Positions 7,593 through 15,948 of a stretch of 47,363 bases of DNA are shown here, piece by piece. Position 1 is the stretch's first letter. Each line of letters begins with the position of its first letter. The notes beneath the pieces are model-generated. The model did no database searches. It saw nothing but the letters and a program-made list of their open reading frames with translations, and had not been told where the DNA came from. The DNA lies in assembly GCA_001917175.1 (NCBI GenBank), contig MNTV01000036.1, positions 1 through 47,363 of the forward strand, given 5' to 3'. A program made the translations under genes and the position numbers. The DNA is from Azospirillum sp. 51_20. GTDB taxonomy: Bacteria; Pseudomonadota; Alphaproteobacteria; RF32; CAG-239.

Positions 7593-8600
7593 ATGACTGA
7601 AAACAAAGACAAACAACCGGCCGCCGAGGAAAAGGCGAAGGAGAGAAACTGGATCAGCGCTTCTTTGTGGGCGGATAAAGAAGATATTCGCAAAGGTGCG
7701 GAACGTTACGGCGAGGTAAAATGGTACAAATCGGCCCGCTTCTGGCCGTCGATGCTGGTGCTGATTTTAACCTGGATAGGGGCGGCGGTGACGGGAAGCT
7801 ATTCGGAGGCGGTCGGCGTTTCCGTTATCTTATGTCCGCTGTGCTATCTGAACGTTAAAGGATATCGCTGGTCGCTGCTGTTGTTTGCCGCCTTGTATAC
7901 TTTTGACAGGGTTTCCGTTCTCTACATGAGAGCGGAAAGCGGACAGGCTTCGGGTTCGGGGCTGTGGTGGCTGCTGATCTGGTGGCTGGTTATCGTCGGC
8001 GCTACGCTTACCGCCTTCAGGATCGAAAACTATCGTCATAAGCATAACCTTGCCGGTCGCGGTCATTATGTAAAAGATACGTTGATTGCCCTTGCTTTTC
8101 CAGTAGTTTTGATTGCATCGTTCATGGCCTACAATATCTTTATGTACAAAAGTTCGTTGACGGACGAGCAGCGGAAGGCGCTTGCCTTTTCCTATGGTTT
8201 TATCAGCCGCAATACCGACGGAGTCATTAACTACTGTCTCAGGAGCGGAGTTGAACTGCAAAAGTTTCCGGAACAGTTCCGGCAGACTTATGCCGATGAA
8301 ATCACAAAGGTAAACGACTGGTTGGAAAAGGATGAAATTTTTAAATCCGGCATGGAAGCTTCTTTACAGGAGAACAAGGAAATGCTGTATGAGGTTTTTG
8401 AAAACGGGCGGAAAGATCTGATCAGACTGACGATTGCGGAAGAAACCGGTGAGAAACCGGAGAATTTGGTCTGGAAAACGGAATATGACCGGATGATATC
8501 GCCGGTCGAATATTGCAAACTGATGGATGAAAGTTTTGAAATCATGAATTCCACCGGTTTCTTTGACAGCTTTGTCGAAACGGTAAAAACGCTTCAATAG
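7593..8600 (+). CDS. Integral membrane protein of unknown function
   Basis: This encodes 335 residues. A charged N-terminus of about 50 residues is followed by hydrophobic segments near residues 52-68, 72-85, 90-106, 122-142 and 160-180, giving four or five membrane spans. The C-terminal 150 residues are soluble, charged and helical. A GGAG ribosome binding site lies in the 9-base gap after the MazG-like gene, so it belongs to the folA-thyA operon, and a strong terminator follows. I do not recognise the family, and nothing in it points to nucleotide metabolism beyond its position. Confidence 0.7.
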   Translation: MTENKDKQPAAEEKAKERNWISASLWADKEDIRKGAERYGEVKWYKSARFWPSMLVLILTWIGAAVTGSYSEAVGVSVILCPLCYLNVKGYRWSLLLFAALYTFDRVSVLYMRAESGQASGSGLWWLLIWWLVIVGATLTAFRIENYRHKHNLAGRGHYVKDTLIALAFPVVLIASFMAYNIFMYKSSLTDEQRKALAFSYGFISRNTDGVINYCLRSGVELQKFPEQFRQTYADEITKVNDWLEKDEIFKSGMEASLQENKEMLYEVFENGRKDLIRLTIAEETGEKPENLVWKTEYDRMISPVEYCKLMDESFEIMNSTGFFDSFVETVKTLQ

Positions 8601-8616
8601 CAAAGGCTGTAAGCGC

Positions 8617-8655
8617 AAAAACGGATCGTTTTCATAAAAACGATCCGTTTTTTTA
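8617..8655 (+). terminator. Intrinsic terminator of the folA-thyA operon
   Basis: A 16-bp stem (AAAAACGGATCGTTTT with its complement) with a short loop ends in a T run at 8648-8654. Because of the A run on the other side it could also work on the minus strand. Confidence 0.9.
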
Positions 8656-9253
8656 ACGGGAGAACCATGTGTGGGGCACGTGGTTCCAAAGGTCTTAAAG
8701 CTTTGCGAACAAAAAAACTCCTTTGTTATATCGAGAGAGATTTGACCGGATATAAAAAGCAAAGGAGTTTGTTTATGACATAAAATACATCGGTACATAC
8801 AACATGGAATTGTAAATATCATATTGTCTTCCACCGAAGTATCATAAAAAGGCGTTTTGCGGAGGTTGATGCGTGGAGATGGGACGGATCTCGGGGACTT
8901 ATGCCGATGGAAAGGGACAGGCATAACAGAAGCAGAAGTCTGTCCGACCATGTTCTCGATAATTTTCATCATGGGATAAGAGGCGTTTGCAGATGTATAA
9001 ACGATGGAAAAATGCAAAATTTCGATATAGAAGCAGAAAATTTGGGTGTAAGGGGTGCTATGGTGATACAATGGGAAAAATACCCGAAAATTACGGGAAA
9101 ATTTGTGACCGGCCGAAAGAAAGCGCTATATAAATTCAGTTGACCGCGGATCCTGCTCGGTTTGCGGGCGGCCGATAATTTTTATTCCCTCAGACTTCCA
9201 TTCGTCCTTTAAGCGTCCGCCGGTGTTGTTAGGGCTACACCCGTTAAGAAAGG
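8656..9253. other. Gene-poor region with inverted repeats
   Basis: About 600 bases hold no gene I can support. Open frames exist on both strands (plus 8901-9143, and a minus frame running antisense into the upstream membrane protein gene), but neither has a good ribosome binding site or recognisable protein features. Terminator-like structures at both ends, one per strand, suggest non-coding transcripts rather than proteins. Confidence 0.4.
8711..8771 (-). terminator. Long two-part hairpin, possible minus-strand terminator
   Basis: AAACTCCTTTG (8715-8725) pairs with CAAAGGAGTTT (8760-8770), and inside it TTATATC (8726-8732) pairs with GATATAA (8749-8755). On the minus strand the outer stem runs into seven T residues, so it could end a transcript from the right. 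Confidence 0.5.
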
Positions 9254-9281
9254 ACCCCGCGTTTGACGCGGGGTATTTTTT
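9204..9281 (+). ncRNA. 3' end of a candidate small RNA with terminator
   Basis: GTCCTTT (9204-9210) can pair with AAAGGAC (9249-9255) around an inner GGTGT/ACACC hairpin (9222-9226, 9237-9241). It is followed at once by a strong terminator, CCCCGCG/CGCGGGG (9255-9261, 9267-9273) plus a T run to 9281. No coding gene precedes it on this strand. The 5' end is unknown and it does not match 6S, 4.5S or RNase P RNA as far as I can see. Confidence 0.35.
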
Positions 9282-9304
9282 GCGCCGATGCCGGATCGGG
9301 CGAT

Positions 9305-9829
9305 TTATGGTATTTGGCTGATGTAGCGGGGAGGGATAATGCCGTCTTTGACTATGACAAGGTAATAGCGGATATAGGCAAACCGGCGGCCGAGTTTATC
9401 GTTACATACGCTCCAGTCGATCGGGGAAAGACTGATTTCTTCGATACCGGAAAGTTTTTGCAATATTTCATCACAGTCACGGCTTTCCTTTATGCCGGGA
9501 ATTTCCGTTACCGGAGGACTGACATATACGGCTTCAATTCGTCCGTCGGCATCAAGAGCGTCGAGGTCGATGGCAAAAAGGTCGGCGTTGTCGACGAAGC
9601 TTTTCAGGTTCAAACTGTGCCGCGTCCATTGTATCGGCTCGGTAAAACCCCGGATACCGCGGCTTCTGCCGGCAAAACAGCTTTCCATCCAACGTATGAT
9701 GCCCTCATGCGTGTCAGCGCCGGAGCGTCTGTAATAATATGTCAGGTCTGCCTGCGGGTTGCGGGCAAAAGACAAAATGCCGTCCGTCAGTGCGGAATTT
9801 CCTTTGGTAATATAATGGTAAAGTTTCAT
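9305..9829 (-). CDS. Orphan cytosolic protein of unknown function
   Basis: This encodes 174 residues with no signal peptide or membrane segment. The start at 9829 follows GGGAAAGGC. The N-terminal LYHYITKGN, followed by YYYRRSGADTHEGIIRWMESCFAGRSRGIRGFTEPI, is rich in Tyr, His and Arg. This loosely recalls proteins with an early YHYT-type motif, such as some ADP-ribosyltransferase-fold proteins, but the resemblance is too weak to assign. It stands alone, flanked by non-coding sequence with plus-strand terminators on both sides. Confidence 0.65.
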   Translation of the reverse strand: MKLYHYITKGNSALTDGILSFARNPQADLTYYYRRSGADTHEGIIRWMESCFAGRSRGIRGFTEPIQWTRHSLNLKSFVDNADLFAIDLDALDADGRIEAVYVSPPVTEIPGIKESRDCDEILQKLSGIEEISLSPIDWSVCNDKLGRRFAYIRYYLVIVKDGIIPPRYISQIP

Positions 9830-9904
9830 TTTTGCCTTTCCCAGTTCTTAAATTTCGGGAAGAAAAGTTGCAAGCGCGGGGAACGCGCCGCGTTTTTTCG
9901 GGGT

Positions 9905-9988
9905 TTTATGGTATCCTCAAACGGCAGGAAAAACAAGCGGATTTTCCCTTTTCAGGGGAAGACGTCCAAAGGCGGGGACGTTTTTTTT
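9905..9988 (+). ncRNA. Candidate small RNA ending in a terminator
   Basis: Between two minus-strand genes there is a good plus-strand terminator: ACGTCC (9962-9967) with GGACGT (9976-9981) and eight T residues. Just before it TTCCC and GGGGAA (around 9944-9960) form another short hairpin. A TATGGTAT box near 9908 could be a -10 element. Since no plus-strand gene precedes it, an independent short RNA is the simplest reading. The 5' end is a guess. Confidence 0.35.
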
Positions 9989-10018
9989 GACGGTGCGGCA
10001 CCGGTAAGGTTGTACGAT

Positions 10019-10747
10019 TTAATTTAAAAAGGTCAAAACCAGGCCGACGGCGAGAGGAATCGCCAGATTGTCGTCAATCCGGGTTTTATTCTCAAAAACT
10101 TCGGCCAGGGTGGCAAAAATACAGGCGATGACGCTGGCGTAACCGAAAGGTTCCAGATTGTGAAACAGCATATTGATCAGAAGGGCACTGACGAAAAAGG
10201 CGGTAGTGCCCTCAAGCGACTTATGCGGATAAATCTGGCGGGTGCCGTAGGCCTTGCCGAACAACGCCGAACAGGCGTCCGACACCAGCATGACCGTCAT
10301 TGAGAGAACTGCGATAACCTTGCCGAAAAAGACGGTGCACAGGACTGCTGCCGCCATTACGTACATCGAACCGCTGAACTGAAAGCGCGCGCGGGCACTT
10401 TCCTTGCTGCGCAAAGTGCGCGAGAACAGACGCCCGAAAAGGATGCGCGCCCATTTCCACTTTTTGAAGTTGCCGTACTCAAGCAGGCCGTTGCCGATAA
10501 AAATGGCGGAAAATATTGCTATCGCTATTTCTTCCCTGACAAAATATATCGTCAGCGGAATCCAAAGCGAACTGAGATGAATCAGCTTGCGGTAGAGTTC
10601 GCGGCGGAAGGATTTGTTGACGTCAACCTTAAGCTGGCGGGTAAAAGTATGCAGGTAGTCGCGAAAATGATAATCCTGTGCCTGCCAGTAACGGTTGCGC
10701 AGGTTGATCTTTTTAAATTTGACCGGTATTTTCAGCGGCTTAAACAT
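10019..10747 (-). CDS. Dolichol/diacylglycerol-kinase-like membrane protein
   Basis: This encodes 242 residues. It resembles the phosphatidate cytidylyltransferase-like group that includes CTP-dependent dolichol and diacylglycerol kinases: RKLIHLSSLWIPLTIYF opens the conserved part, and SDACSALFGKAYG with HKSLEGTTAFF is the characteristic paired motif. About seven hydrophobic segments follow a soluble N-terminus of roughly 50 residues. The start at 10747 has an AAGAGG ribosome binding site; the longer open frame to 10972 runs antisense-like through alaS and is rejected. It lies 23 bases after alaS on the same strand. A role in recycling or phosphorylating a lipid carrier or diacylglycerol is inferred from the family only. 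Confidence 0.78.
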   Translation of the reverse strand: MFKPLKIPVKFKKINLRNRYWQAQDYHFRDYLHTFTRQLKVDVNKSFRRELYRKLIHLSSLWIPLTIYFVREEIAIAIFSAIFIGNGLLEYGNFKKWKWARILFGRLFSRTLRSKESARARFQFSGSMYVMAAAVLCTVFFGKVIAVLSMTVMLVSDACSALFGKAYGTRQIYPHKSLEGTTAFFVSALLINMLFHNLEPFGYASVIACIFATLAEVFENKTRIDDNLAIPLAVGLVLTFLN

Positions 10748-10770
10748 ACTTTTACCTCTTGCCGGAAACG

Positions 10771-13401
10771 TCAGATGCTTTTCCGCAGCGCTTCGATCGC
10801 TTCGTTGATGCGGGAAGTTTCCGCGCCGCCGGTCTGTGCCATGTCGGGACGTCCGCCGCCGCCGTTTGCGCCGATAAACGGTGCCACGGTTTTGATCAGA
10901 CCGACGGCCGAATATTTGCCGGTGAGGTCGTCGGTAACGCCGATAACGGCGGAAACTTTGCCTTCGTTGCACGAGAACAGGGCGATGACGCCGCTTTTGA
11001 TTTGTTCCTTGATTTCGTCGACAAAGGCTTTCAGCTCTTTGGCCTGAACGTTATCAATCTGTTTGGCGACGAATTTGATGCCGTTGACGGTTTCGATTTT
11101 GTCCTGATTGTCGGCGGTTTTGTGGCTGACAAATTGTTTTTTGAGGTTGAGAATTTCCGTTTCCAGGCGTTTTTTATCTTCAAGCAAAAGATTGATTCGT
11201 GCTTCCAAGTCGTTGGTATTGGTTTTTAAAATTTTGCTGATGTCATGCAGCTTGTCCTCAATGTCCTGCGCATATTTTTCGGCCGCGTGCCCGGTTACGA
11301 ATTCAACCCGGCGGATGCCTGCGGCAACGGCGCTTTCGCTGACAATGTTAAAATAGCCGATGTCGCCGGTAGAACGGACATGGGTGCCGCCGCAGAGTTC
11401 GCGGGAGAAAACTTCGTCATCGTTTTCCATGCTGACAACCCGTACCGTTTCGCCGTATTTTTCGCCGAACAGAGCCATGGCGCCGAGTTTGATCGCCTCA
11501 TCCGGCGTCATGATGCGGGTGACCGTTTTGTAGTTTTTGCGAACGGCGGCATTGACGATATCTTCGGCTTTGCGCAGTTCTTCATTCGTGATCTGTTTGG
11601 GGTGTGAGATATCGAAACGGGCGCGGCCGGCGCAGACGTAAGAGCCTTTTTGCGTGACGTGGTCGCCGAGGATGTCGCGCAGGGCGCGGTGCAAAAGGTG
11701 GGTGACCGAGTGGTTGGCGCGGATTTTGTCGCGGTTTTTCTCATCGACTTCAAACGAGGCGATGTTGCCGGTTTTGACGGTGCCGTCGATCATTTTGCAG
11801 CAGTGAACCACCATGCCGTCGATTTTCTTTTTTGTATCGGTGACTTCTATGGCAAAATCCTTGCCGTTGATGCGGCCGATGTCGCCGACCTGGCCGCCGG
11901 ATTCTCCGTAAAAAGGCGTCTGGTTGGCAATCAGGTAAAATTCACCGTCGTTGACGCTTTCAACCGGCTGTCCGTTTTGTACCAGCGCGGTGATCTGGCC
12001 GTCGGCTTTGGTGCAGGTGTAGCCGAGAAATTCGCTTTTGCCCAGTTTGTCAAACATTTCAAACCAGATCTTTTCGATTCCTTCGTCACCGGAACCGGCC
12101 CAGTTTTTGCGGGCTTCGGCGCGCTGCTGTTCCATGGCGCGGTCAAAACCTTCGGTATCGACGCCGATGTTTTTGGCTTTCAGCGCATCCTGGGTGAGGT
12201 CAAGCGGGAAGCCGTAAGTGTCGTAAAGTTTGAACGCGGTTTTGCCGGGCAGGGTGTCGCCGGCTCTCAGATTTGCGGTTTCGTCGTCCAAGAGCCGCAG
12301 GCCTTTTTCCAGCGTGCGGATAAATTTGCTTTCTTCGGTTTTCAGCGTTTCCGTGATCAGTGCTTCCGCCCGGTAAAGTTCGGGATAGGCTTCGCCCATT
12401 TCCCGCTGCAGGGAAGGCAGCAGCTTGTACATCATCGGTTCTCTGACGCCCAGAAGGTGAACGTGACGCATCGCCCGGCGCATAATGCGGCGCAGAACGT
12501 AGCCGCGCCCTTCGTTTGAAGGCAGCACGCCGTCGGCAATCAGGAAAGCGGCCGAACGCAGGTGGTCGGCAATTACGTTGTGGGAAGCTTTGAGCGGACC
12601 TTCGGGATCGGAGTTGGCAATGTCGGCAATCGACTTGATCAGATTGCGGAAAAGGTCGATGTCAAAGTTGGAATGCACGCCCTGCAGAATGGCGGCAATG
12701 CGTTCCAGCCCCATGCCGGTATCGATGGAGGGCTTTTTCAGGTTGATGCGGCTGCCGTCGGGCAGGTCTTCAAACTGGTCGAAAACCAGGTTCCAGATTT
12801 CGATGAAGCGGTCGCCGTCTTCTTCCGGGGTGCCGGGCAGGCCGCCCCAGACTTCCGGCCCGTGGTCGTAAAAGATTTCCGAACAGGGGCCGCAGGGGCC
12901 GGTGTCACCCATCTGCCAGAAGTTGTCTTTGGTGGCAATGCGGATGATTCTGTCGTCCGGCAGGCCGGAAATCTTTTTCCACAGCGCGTAGGCTTCTTCG
13001 TCGTTATGATAAATGGTTACCGCCAGCCGGTCTGCCGGCAGGTCGAAATATTTGGTCAAAAGCTCCCAGGCATAGCTGATGGCGCCTTCTTTAAAATAGT
13101 CGCCGAAAGAGAAGTTGCCGAGCATTTCAAAGAAAGTGTGGTGGCGGACGTCGTAGCCGACACTGTCGAGGTCGTTGTGTTTGCCGCCGGCACGCACGCT
13201 TTTCTGCGAAGAGGCGGCGCGGGTATAATCCCGGGTTTCGTTGCCGGCAAGAATGTTTTTAAATTGCACCATGCCCGAGTTGGTAAACATCAGGGTCGGG
13301 TCGTTGTCGGGCACGAGCGGGGATGACGGGACAATCTTATGTCCGTTTTTGGCAAAATAGTCGAGAAAAGTGCTTCTTATCTGATTTACAGTCGTCGTCA
13401 T
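10771..13401 (-). CDS. alaS: Alanyl-tRNA synthetase
   Basis: This encodes 876 residues, the normal full length. It charges tRNA-Ala and also alanylates tmRNA. Class II catalytic features lie near the N-terminus (TNSGMVQFKNILAG, RHHTFFEMLGNFSFGDYFKEGAI). The editing domain holds the zinc-binding HSVTHLLHRALRD and CGGTHVRSTGDIG motifs, and the C-Ala domain with its glycine-rich NGGGGRPDMAQTGG motif is near the end. I prefer the ATG at 13401, about 9 bases after GGAAAG, over the TTG two codons upstream. The kinase-like membrane protein follows in the same direction. Confidence 0.98.
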   Translation of the reverse strand: MTTTVNQIRSTFLDYFAKNGHKIVPSSPLVPDNDPTLMFTNSGMVQFKNILAGNETRDYTRAASSQKSVRAGGKHNDLDSVGYDVRHHTFFEMLGNFSFGDYFKEGAISYAWELLTKYFDLPADRLAVTIYHNDEEAYALWKKISGLPDDRIIRIATKDNFWQMGDTGPCGPCSEIFYDHGPEVWGGLPGTPEEDGDRFIEIWNLVFDQFEDLPDGSRINLKKPSIDTGMGLERIAAILQGVHSNFDIDLFRNLIKSIADIANSDPEGPLKASHNVIADHLRSAAFLIADGVLPSNEGRGYVLRRIMRRAMRHVHLLGVREPMMYKLLPSLQREMGEAYPELYRAEALITETLKTEESKFIRTLEKGLRLLDDETANLRAGDTLPGKTAFKLYDTYGFPLDLTQDALKAKNIGVDTEGFDRAMEQQRAEARKNWAGSGDEGIEKIWFEMFDKLGKSEFLGYTCTKADGQITALVQNGQPVESVNDGEFYLIANQTPFYGESGGQVGDIGRINGKDFAIEVTDTKKKIDGMVVHCCKMIDGTVKTGNIASFEVDEKNRDKIRANHSVTHLLHRALRDILGDHVTQKGSYVCAGRARFDISHPKQITNEELRKAEDIVNAAVRKNYKTVTRIMTPDEAIKLGAMALFGEKYGETVRVVSMENDDEVFSRELCGGTHVRSTGDIGYFNIVSESAVAAGIRRVEFVTGHAAEKYAQDIEDKLHDISKILKTNTNDLEARINLLLEDKKRLETEILNLKKQFVSHKTADNQDKIETVNGIKFVAKQIDNVQAKELKAFVDEIKEQIKSGVIALFSCNEGKVSAVIGVTDDLTGKYSAVGLIKTVAPFIGANGGGGRPDMAQTGGAETSRINEAIEALRKSI

Positions 13402-13501
13402 AACCAATTTCTTTCCAAATACATTAAATGGGACTAAAAAAACTAACCCTAACTTTTAATGCAATCTTCTTTATCTGTCTATAGAAAATTGGTAAAAATT
13501 C

Positions 13502-13990
13502 CTAAAAAGTTACCGTATATCCGTGGAGATAGACAAAGCCGGCGTTGAGCCAGGCGGCAAACAGCAGCCAGCCCTGATAAGGCACCAGCAGCAAGGTGGA
13601 AACGGGAGAAACGCGCCAAAACCAGTAAACGCTTCTGAAAACGACAATATTAAGCACGATTACGATGAGCAGAGCCAGCCCGGTGTGGCCGGTGTAAAAA
13701 AAGGCAAAAGTCCACAAAACATGCAGAAACAGCTGATTGATGAAAAAGCCGTTGGTGCGCGAGCTTTCCTGCCGGACGGGGGCATTGACGAACGCCAGAT
13801 AAAAAGCGACTGTCATCAGCAGATAAATCAGTATCCAGGCGACCGGAAAAACGTAATCGGGCGGCGTTAAGGCCGGTTTTTCCATTTCCTGATACCAGGT
13901 GCTGACGCCGGTATAGTTGAAATAGGCGCCGACAATGAGCGTGAGGGCGGTCATGAACAGACAGTAAAGAAATTTGCGGACGTCGGCCAT
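13502..13990 (-). CDS. TspO/MBR family membrane protein
   Basis: This encodes 162 residues with five hydrophobic segments. The TspO signature is seen in WYQEMEKPALTPPDYVFPVAWILIYLLM and later in NQLFLHVLWTFAFFYTG, VYWFWRVSPVSTLLLVPY and WLLFAAWLNAGFVYLH. TspO proteins bind porphyrins and other small hydrophobic ligands in the membrane and are often linked to stress and tetrapyrrole regulation. The start at 13990 has an AAGGAG ribosome binding site; an upstream in-frame start at 14083 lacks one. It is divergent from map. Confidence 0.9.
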   Translation of the reverse strand: MADVRKFLYCLFMTALTLIVGAYFNYTGVSTWYQEMEKPALTPPDYVFPVAWILIYLLMTVAFYLAFVNAPVRQESSRTNGFFINQLFLHVLWTFAFFYTGHTGLALLIVIVLNIVVFRSVYWFWRVSPVSTLLLVPYQGWLLFAAWLNAGFVYLHGYTVTF

Positions 13991-14114
13991 CGTTTTTCTC
14001 CTTCCTTTTTGTTTCCGATATAAGCGGCATATGCGGATATTCAAGAAAAGCTGTTGCAAAAAAACGGCCGCAGGTGTAAACATAACGGTAAAAGATTAAG
14101 CAAGGAGTGCGCAA

Positions 14115-14912
14115 TTGACAAGAAAAACCAAAGACGGGATTGTCGTATACAATCCGGAAGATTTTGAAAAAATGCGCCGTGCCGGAAAACTGGCGGCGGA
14201 AGTTTTGGACTATATCACCGATTATGTGGACGTCGGCGTTACGACCGGCGAGCTTGACGATTTGTGCCGCAAATATATAGAAAGTCACGGCGCCGTGCCC
14301 GCGTGTCTGGGCTATCACGGTTATCCGAAATCGACCTGCATTTCGATCAACCATGTGATCTGCCACGGCATTCCGGACGACCGCAAGTTGGCCGACGGCG
14401 ATATTTTGAACATTGACGTTACGGTCATTCTCGACGGCTGGTTCGGCGATACCAGCCGCATGTATTATGCCGGAAAGCCGAAACTGAAGGCGACGCGCCT
14501 GTGCGACGTTACCTACGAATGTATGATGCGCGGCATTGAGGTTGTCCGTCCGGGAGCGCATTTCGGCGACATCGGCGCGGTGATTGAAGAATATGCGCAC
14601 AAATACGGCTATTCGGTGGTCGATATGTTTTGCGGACACGGGCTGGGCCGGGTTTTTCACGACAGTCCGAACGTTATGCACTGCGGCCGCAAAGGCACCG
14701 GGCCGGTAATGGAAGAGGGGATGTTCTTTACCATCGAACCGATGATCAACATCGGCAGGAAAGACGGCTTCATTATGTCCAACGGCTGGACGGCCGTTAC
14801 CCGCGACAAGTCGCTTTCCGCGCAGTTTGAACATTCTCTGGGGGTAACCAAAGACGGGTATGAAGTCTTTACCTATTCCCCGAAAGGTCTGGATAAACCG
14901 CCGTATAAATAA
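14115..14912 (+). CDS. map: Methionine aminopeptidase, type I
   Basis: This encodes 265 residues. It removes the N-terminal methionine from new proteins. The metal-binding residues are all present: Asp101 in NIDVTV, Asp112 in GDTSR, His175 in GHGLGRVFHDSP, Glu208 in TIEPM, and a final Glu in QFEHS; the conserved His84 in VICHGIPD is also there. It starts with TTG at 14115, supported by an AAGGAG eleven bases upstream and by the conserved N-terminal helix. The radC gene follows after 8 bases, so the two are co-transcribed. Confidence 0.97.
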   Translation: MTRKTKDGIVVYNPEDFEKMRRAGKLAAEVLDYITDYVDVGVTTGELDDLCRKYIESHGAVPACLGYHGYPKSTCISINHVICHGIPDDRKLADGDILNIDVTVILDGWFGDTSRMYYAGKPKLKATRLCDVTYECMMRGIEVVRPGAHFGDIGAVIEEYAHKYGYSVVDMFCGHGLGRVFHDSPNVMHCGRKGTGPVMEEGMFFTIEPMINIGRKDGFIMSNGWTAVTRDKSLSAQFEHSLGVTKDGYEVFTYSPKGLDKPPYK

Positions 14913-14920
14913 GGACAGGC

Positions 14921-15619
14921 ATGAGCGAGGAACTCCCGGATTACATAGGTCACCGTCAGCGGCTGAAAGAGCGATTCAAACTCGGCGGCGGCGGAGACAT
15001 GGCGGATTATGAGATGCTGGAACTGCTGCTGACGCTGGCGATCCCGAGAAAAGATACCAAACCGCTGGCAAAAGCGCTGGTTAAGGAATTCGGCAGTTTT
15101 GCCGAAGTCTTGTTTGCTTCTGACGACAAACTGATGACTTTTACCGGTCTGAAGGAGAATACAATTCTCGTGTTCCGGATTGTGCGCGAGGCGGCGCTGA
15201 GAATGACCTGGCAGAAATTGAGCGCGACCGAAGCGCCGGTTCTGACCAGTTACGATGCAATTATCGAATACTGCCGCGCGGCTTCCGGTTACAAAGACAG
15301 GGAAGAATTCCGCGTGATTTTTCTTAATGCCAAAAACCGGATTATCGGCGAAGAAGTGCAGCAGCGGGGAAGTGTCAACGCGGTTGCCATACATCCCGGA
15401 GAAGTGATGCGTTCGGCGGTTTTGAAAGGGGCAACGGCGCTGATCCTGGTGCATAACCATCCTTCCGGCGACGTAACGCCTTCGCGTGCGGACATTGAGG
15501 TAACAAGAAAGATTGCGGAAGCTCTGGCGGCGGTGGAAATCCGGCTGATCGACCATTTTATCGTCAGCAAGAGTCTGGTTTTCAGTTTTAACGATCACGG
15601 TTTGTTGGGCAGAAACTGA
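14921..15619 (+). CDS. radC: RadC-family JAB/MPN domain protein
   Basis: This encodes 232 residues. The N-terminal third is the helix-hairpin-helix-like UPF0758 region (LPDYIGHRQRLKERF, then AIPRKDTKPLAKALVKEFGSF). The C-terminal JAB/MPN domain contains the metal motif HNHPSGDVTPSRAD with His178, His180 and Asp191. Although named RadC, the actual role of this family in DNA repair is uncertain. It is 8 bases downstream of map. The tRNA-Pro gene and its repeats lie just after it. Confidence 0.93.
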   Translation: MSEELPDYIGHRQRLKERFKLGGGGDMADYEMLELLLTLAIPRKDTKPLAKALVKEFGSFAEVLFASDDKLMTFTGLKENTILVFRIVREAALRMTWQKLSATEAPVLTSYDAIIEYCRAASGYKDREEFRVIFLNAKNRIIGEEVQQRGSVNAVAIHPGEVMRSAVLKGATALILVHNHPSGDVTPSRADIEVTRKIAEALAAVEIRLIDHFIVSKSLVFSFNDHGLLGRN

Positions 15620-15775
15620 AAAAGGTGTTGCAAAATATTTTTTTGCGGGCTAATTATTATAACCAAGCCGGATGATAATTTCGGGGAAGCGGTTGTCCGT
15701 ATGTTTGATGCTGCAGCAAGACAAAGGACGGACGAAAGCCGGGAAATATTATTGTTGAAGAAAAACGATTGACAA

Positions 15776-15852
15776 CGGGACATAGCTCAGCCTGGTAGAG
15801 CGCTTGCTTTGGGAGCAAGATGCCGATGGTTCGAATCCGTCTGTCCCGACCA
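15776..15852 (+). tRNA. tRNA-Pro(TGG)
   Basis: The 77-base cloverleaf has the acceptor stem CGGGACA/TGTCCCG, a D arm with AGCTCAGCCTGGTAGAGC, and the anticodon arm CTTGC-TTTGGGA-GCAAG with anticodon TGG. The T arm contains GGTTCGAATCC, discriminator A, and CCA is encoded. A terminator follows 5 bases later. Confidence 0.97.
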
Positions 15853-15879
15853 CTATGCCGCCTTCGGGCGGTTTTTTTT
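15816..15879 (+). repeat. 64-bp direct repeat, copy 1 (tRNA-Pro 3' half plus terminator)
   Basis: This segment, from the 3' side of the anticodon stem through the T arm, CCA and the terminator T run, recurs without a mismatch at 16069-16132. This copy is part of the intact tRNA gene. Confidence 0.97.
15858..15879 (+). terminator. Intrinsic terminator of tRNA-Pro
   Basis: CCGCC (15858-15862) pairs with GGCGG (15867-15871) around a stable TTCG loop, followed by eight T residues. The same terminator is repeated at 16111-16132. Confidence 0.9.
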
Positions 15880-15892
15880 GTGCTTTTTGCGA

Positions 15893-15912
15893 CCAAAGCA
15901 AGCTTGCTTTGG
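15893..15912. repeat. 20-bp perfect palindrome related to the tRNA anticodon arm
   Basis: CCAAAGCAAGCTTGCTTTGG reads the same on both strands. Its right half, GCTTGCTTTGGG with the next base, is identical to 12 bases of the tRNA-Pro anticodon arm upstream, so it looks like a tRNA-derived fragment joined to its inverted copy. Confidence 0.85.
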
Positions 15913-15923
15913 GCTGGAGGAAG

Positions 15924-15948
15924 AAAAAACTTTCAGTGAAAGTTTTTT
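15924..15948. repeat. Perfect 11-bp inverted repeat
   Basis: AAAAAACTTTC (15924-15934) and GAAAGTTTTTT (15938-15948) are separated by AGT. The structure is terminator-like on both strands, but no nearby gene clearly needs one. Confidence 0.7.

Noticed and set aside
8364..9071. Minus-strand open frame of 235 codons
   Set aside because: It runs antisense through the end of the membrane protein gene and across two terminator hairpins, with no family resemblance; taken as chance.
8901..9143. Plus-strand open frame of 80 codons
   Set aside because: It has no convincing ribosome binding site or protein motif and lies in a region with structured-RNA signs.
9100..9281. 6S RNA, SRP RNA or RNase P RNA
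   Set aside because: I could not find the conserved cores, such as the GGTCAGG/GGAAGG-type SRP tetraloop region or the RNase P core, so the segment is listed only as a candidate RNA.
10748..10972. N-terminal extension of the kinase-like membrane protein
   Set aside because: The extra residues are an Arg-rich shadow of alaS in another frame; the ATG at 10747 has a ribosome binding site.
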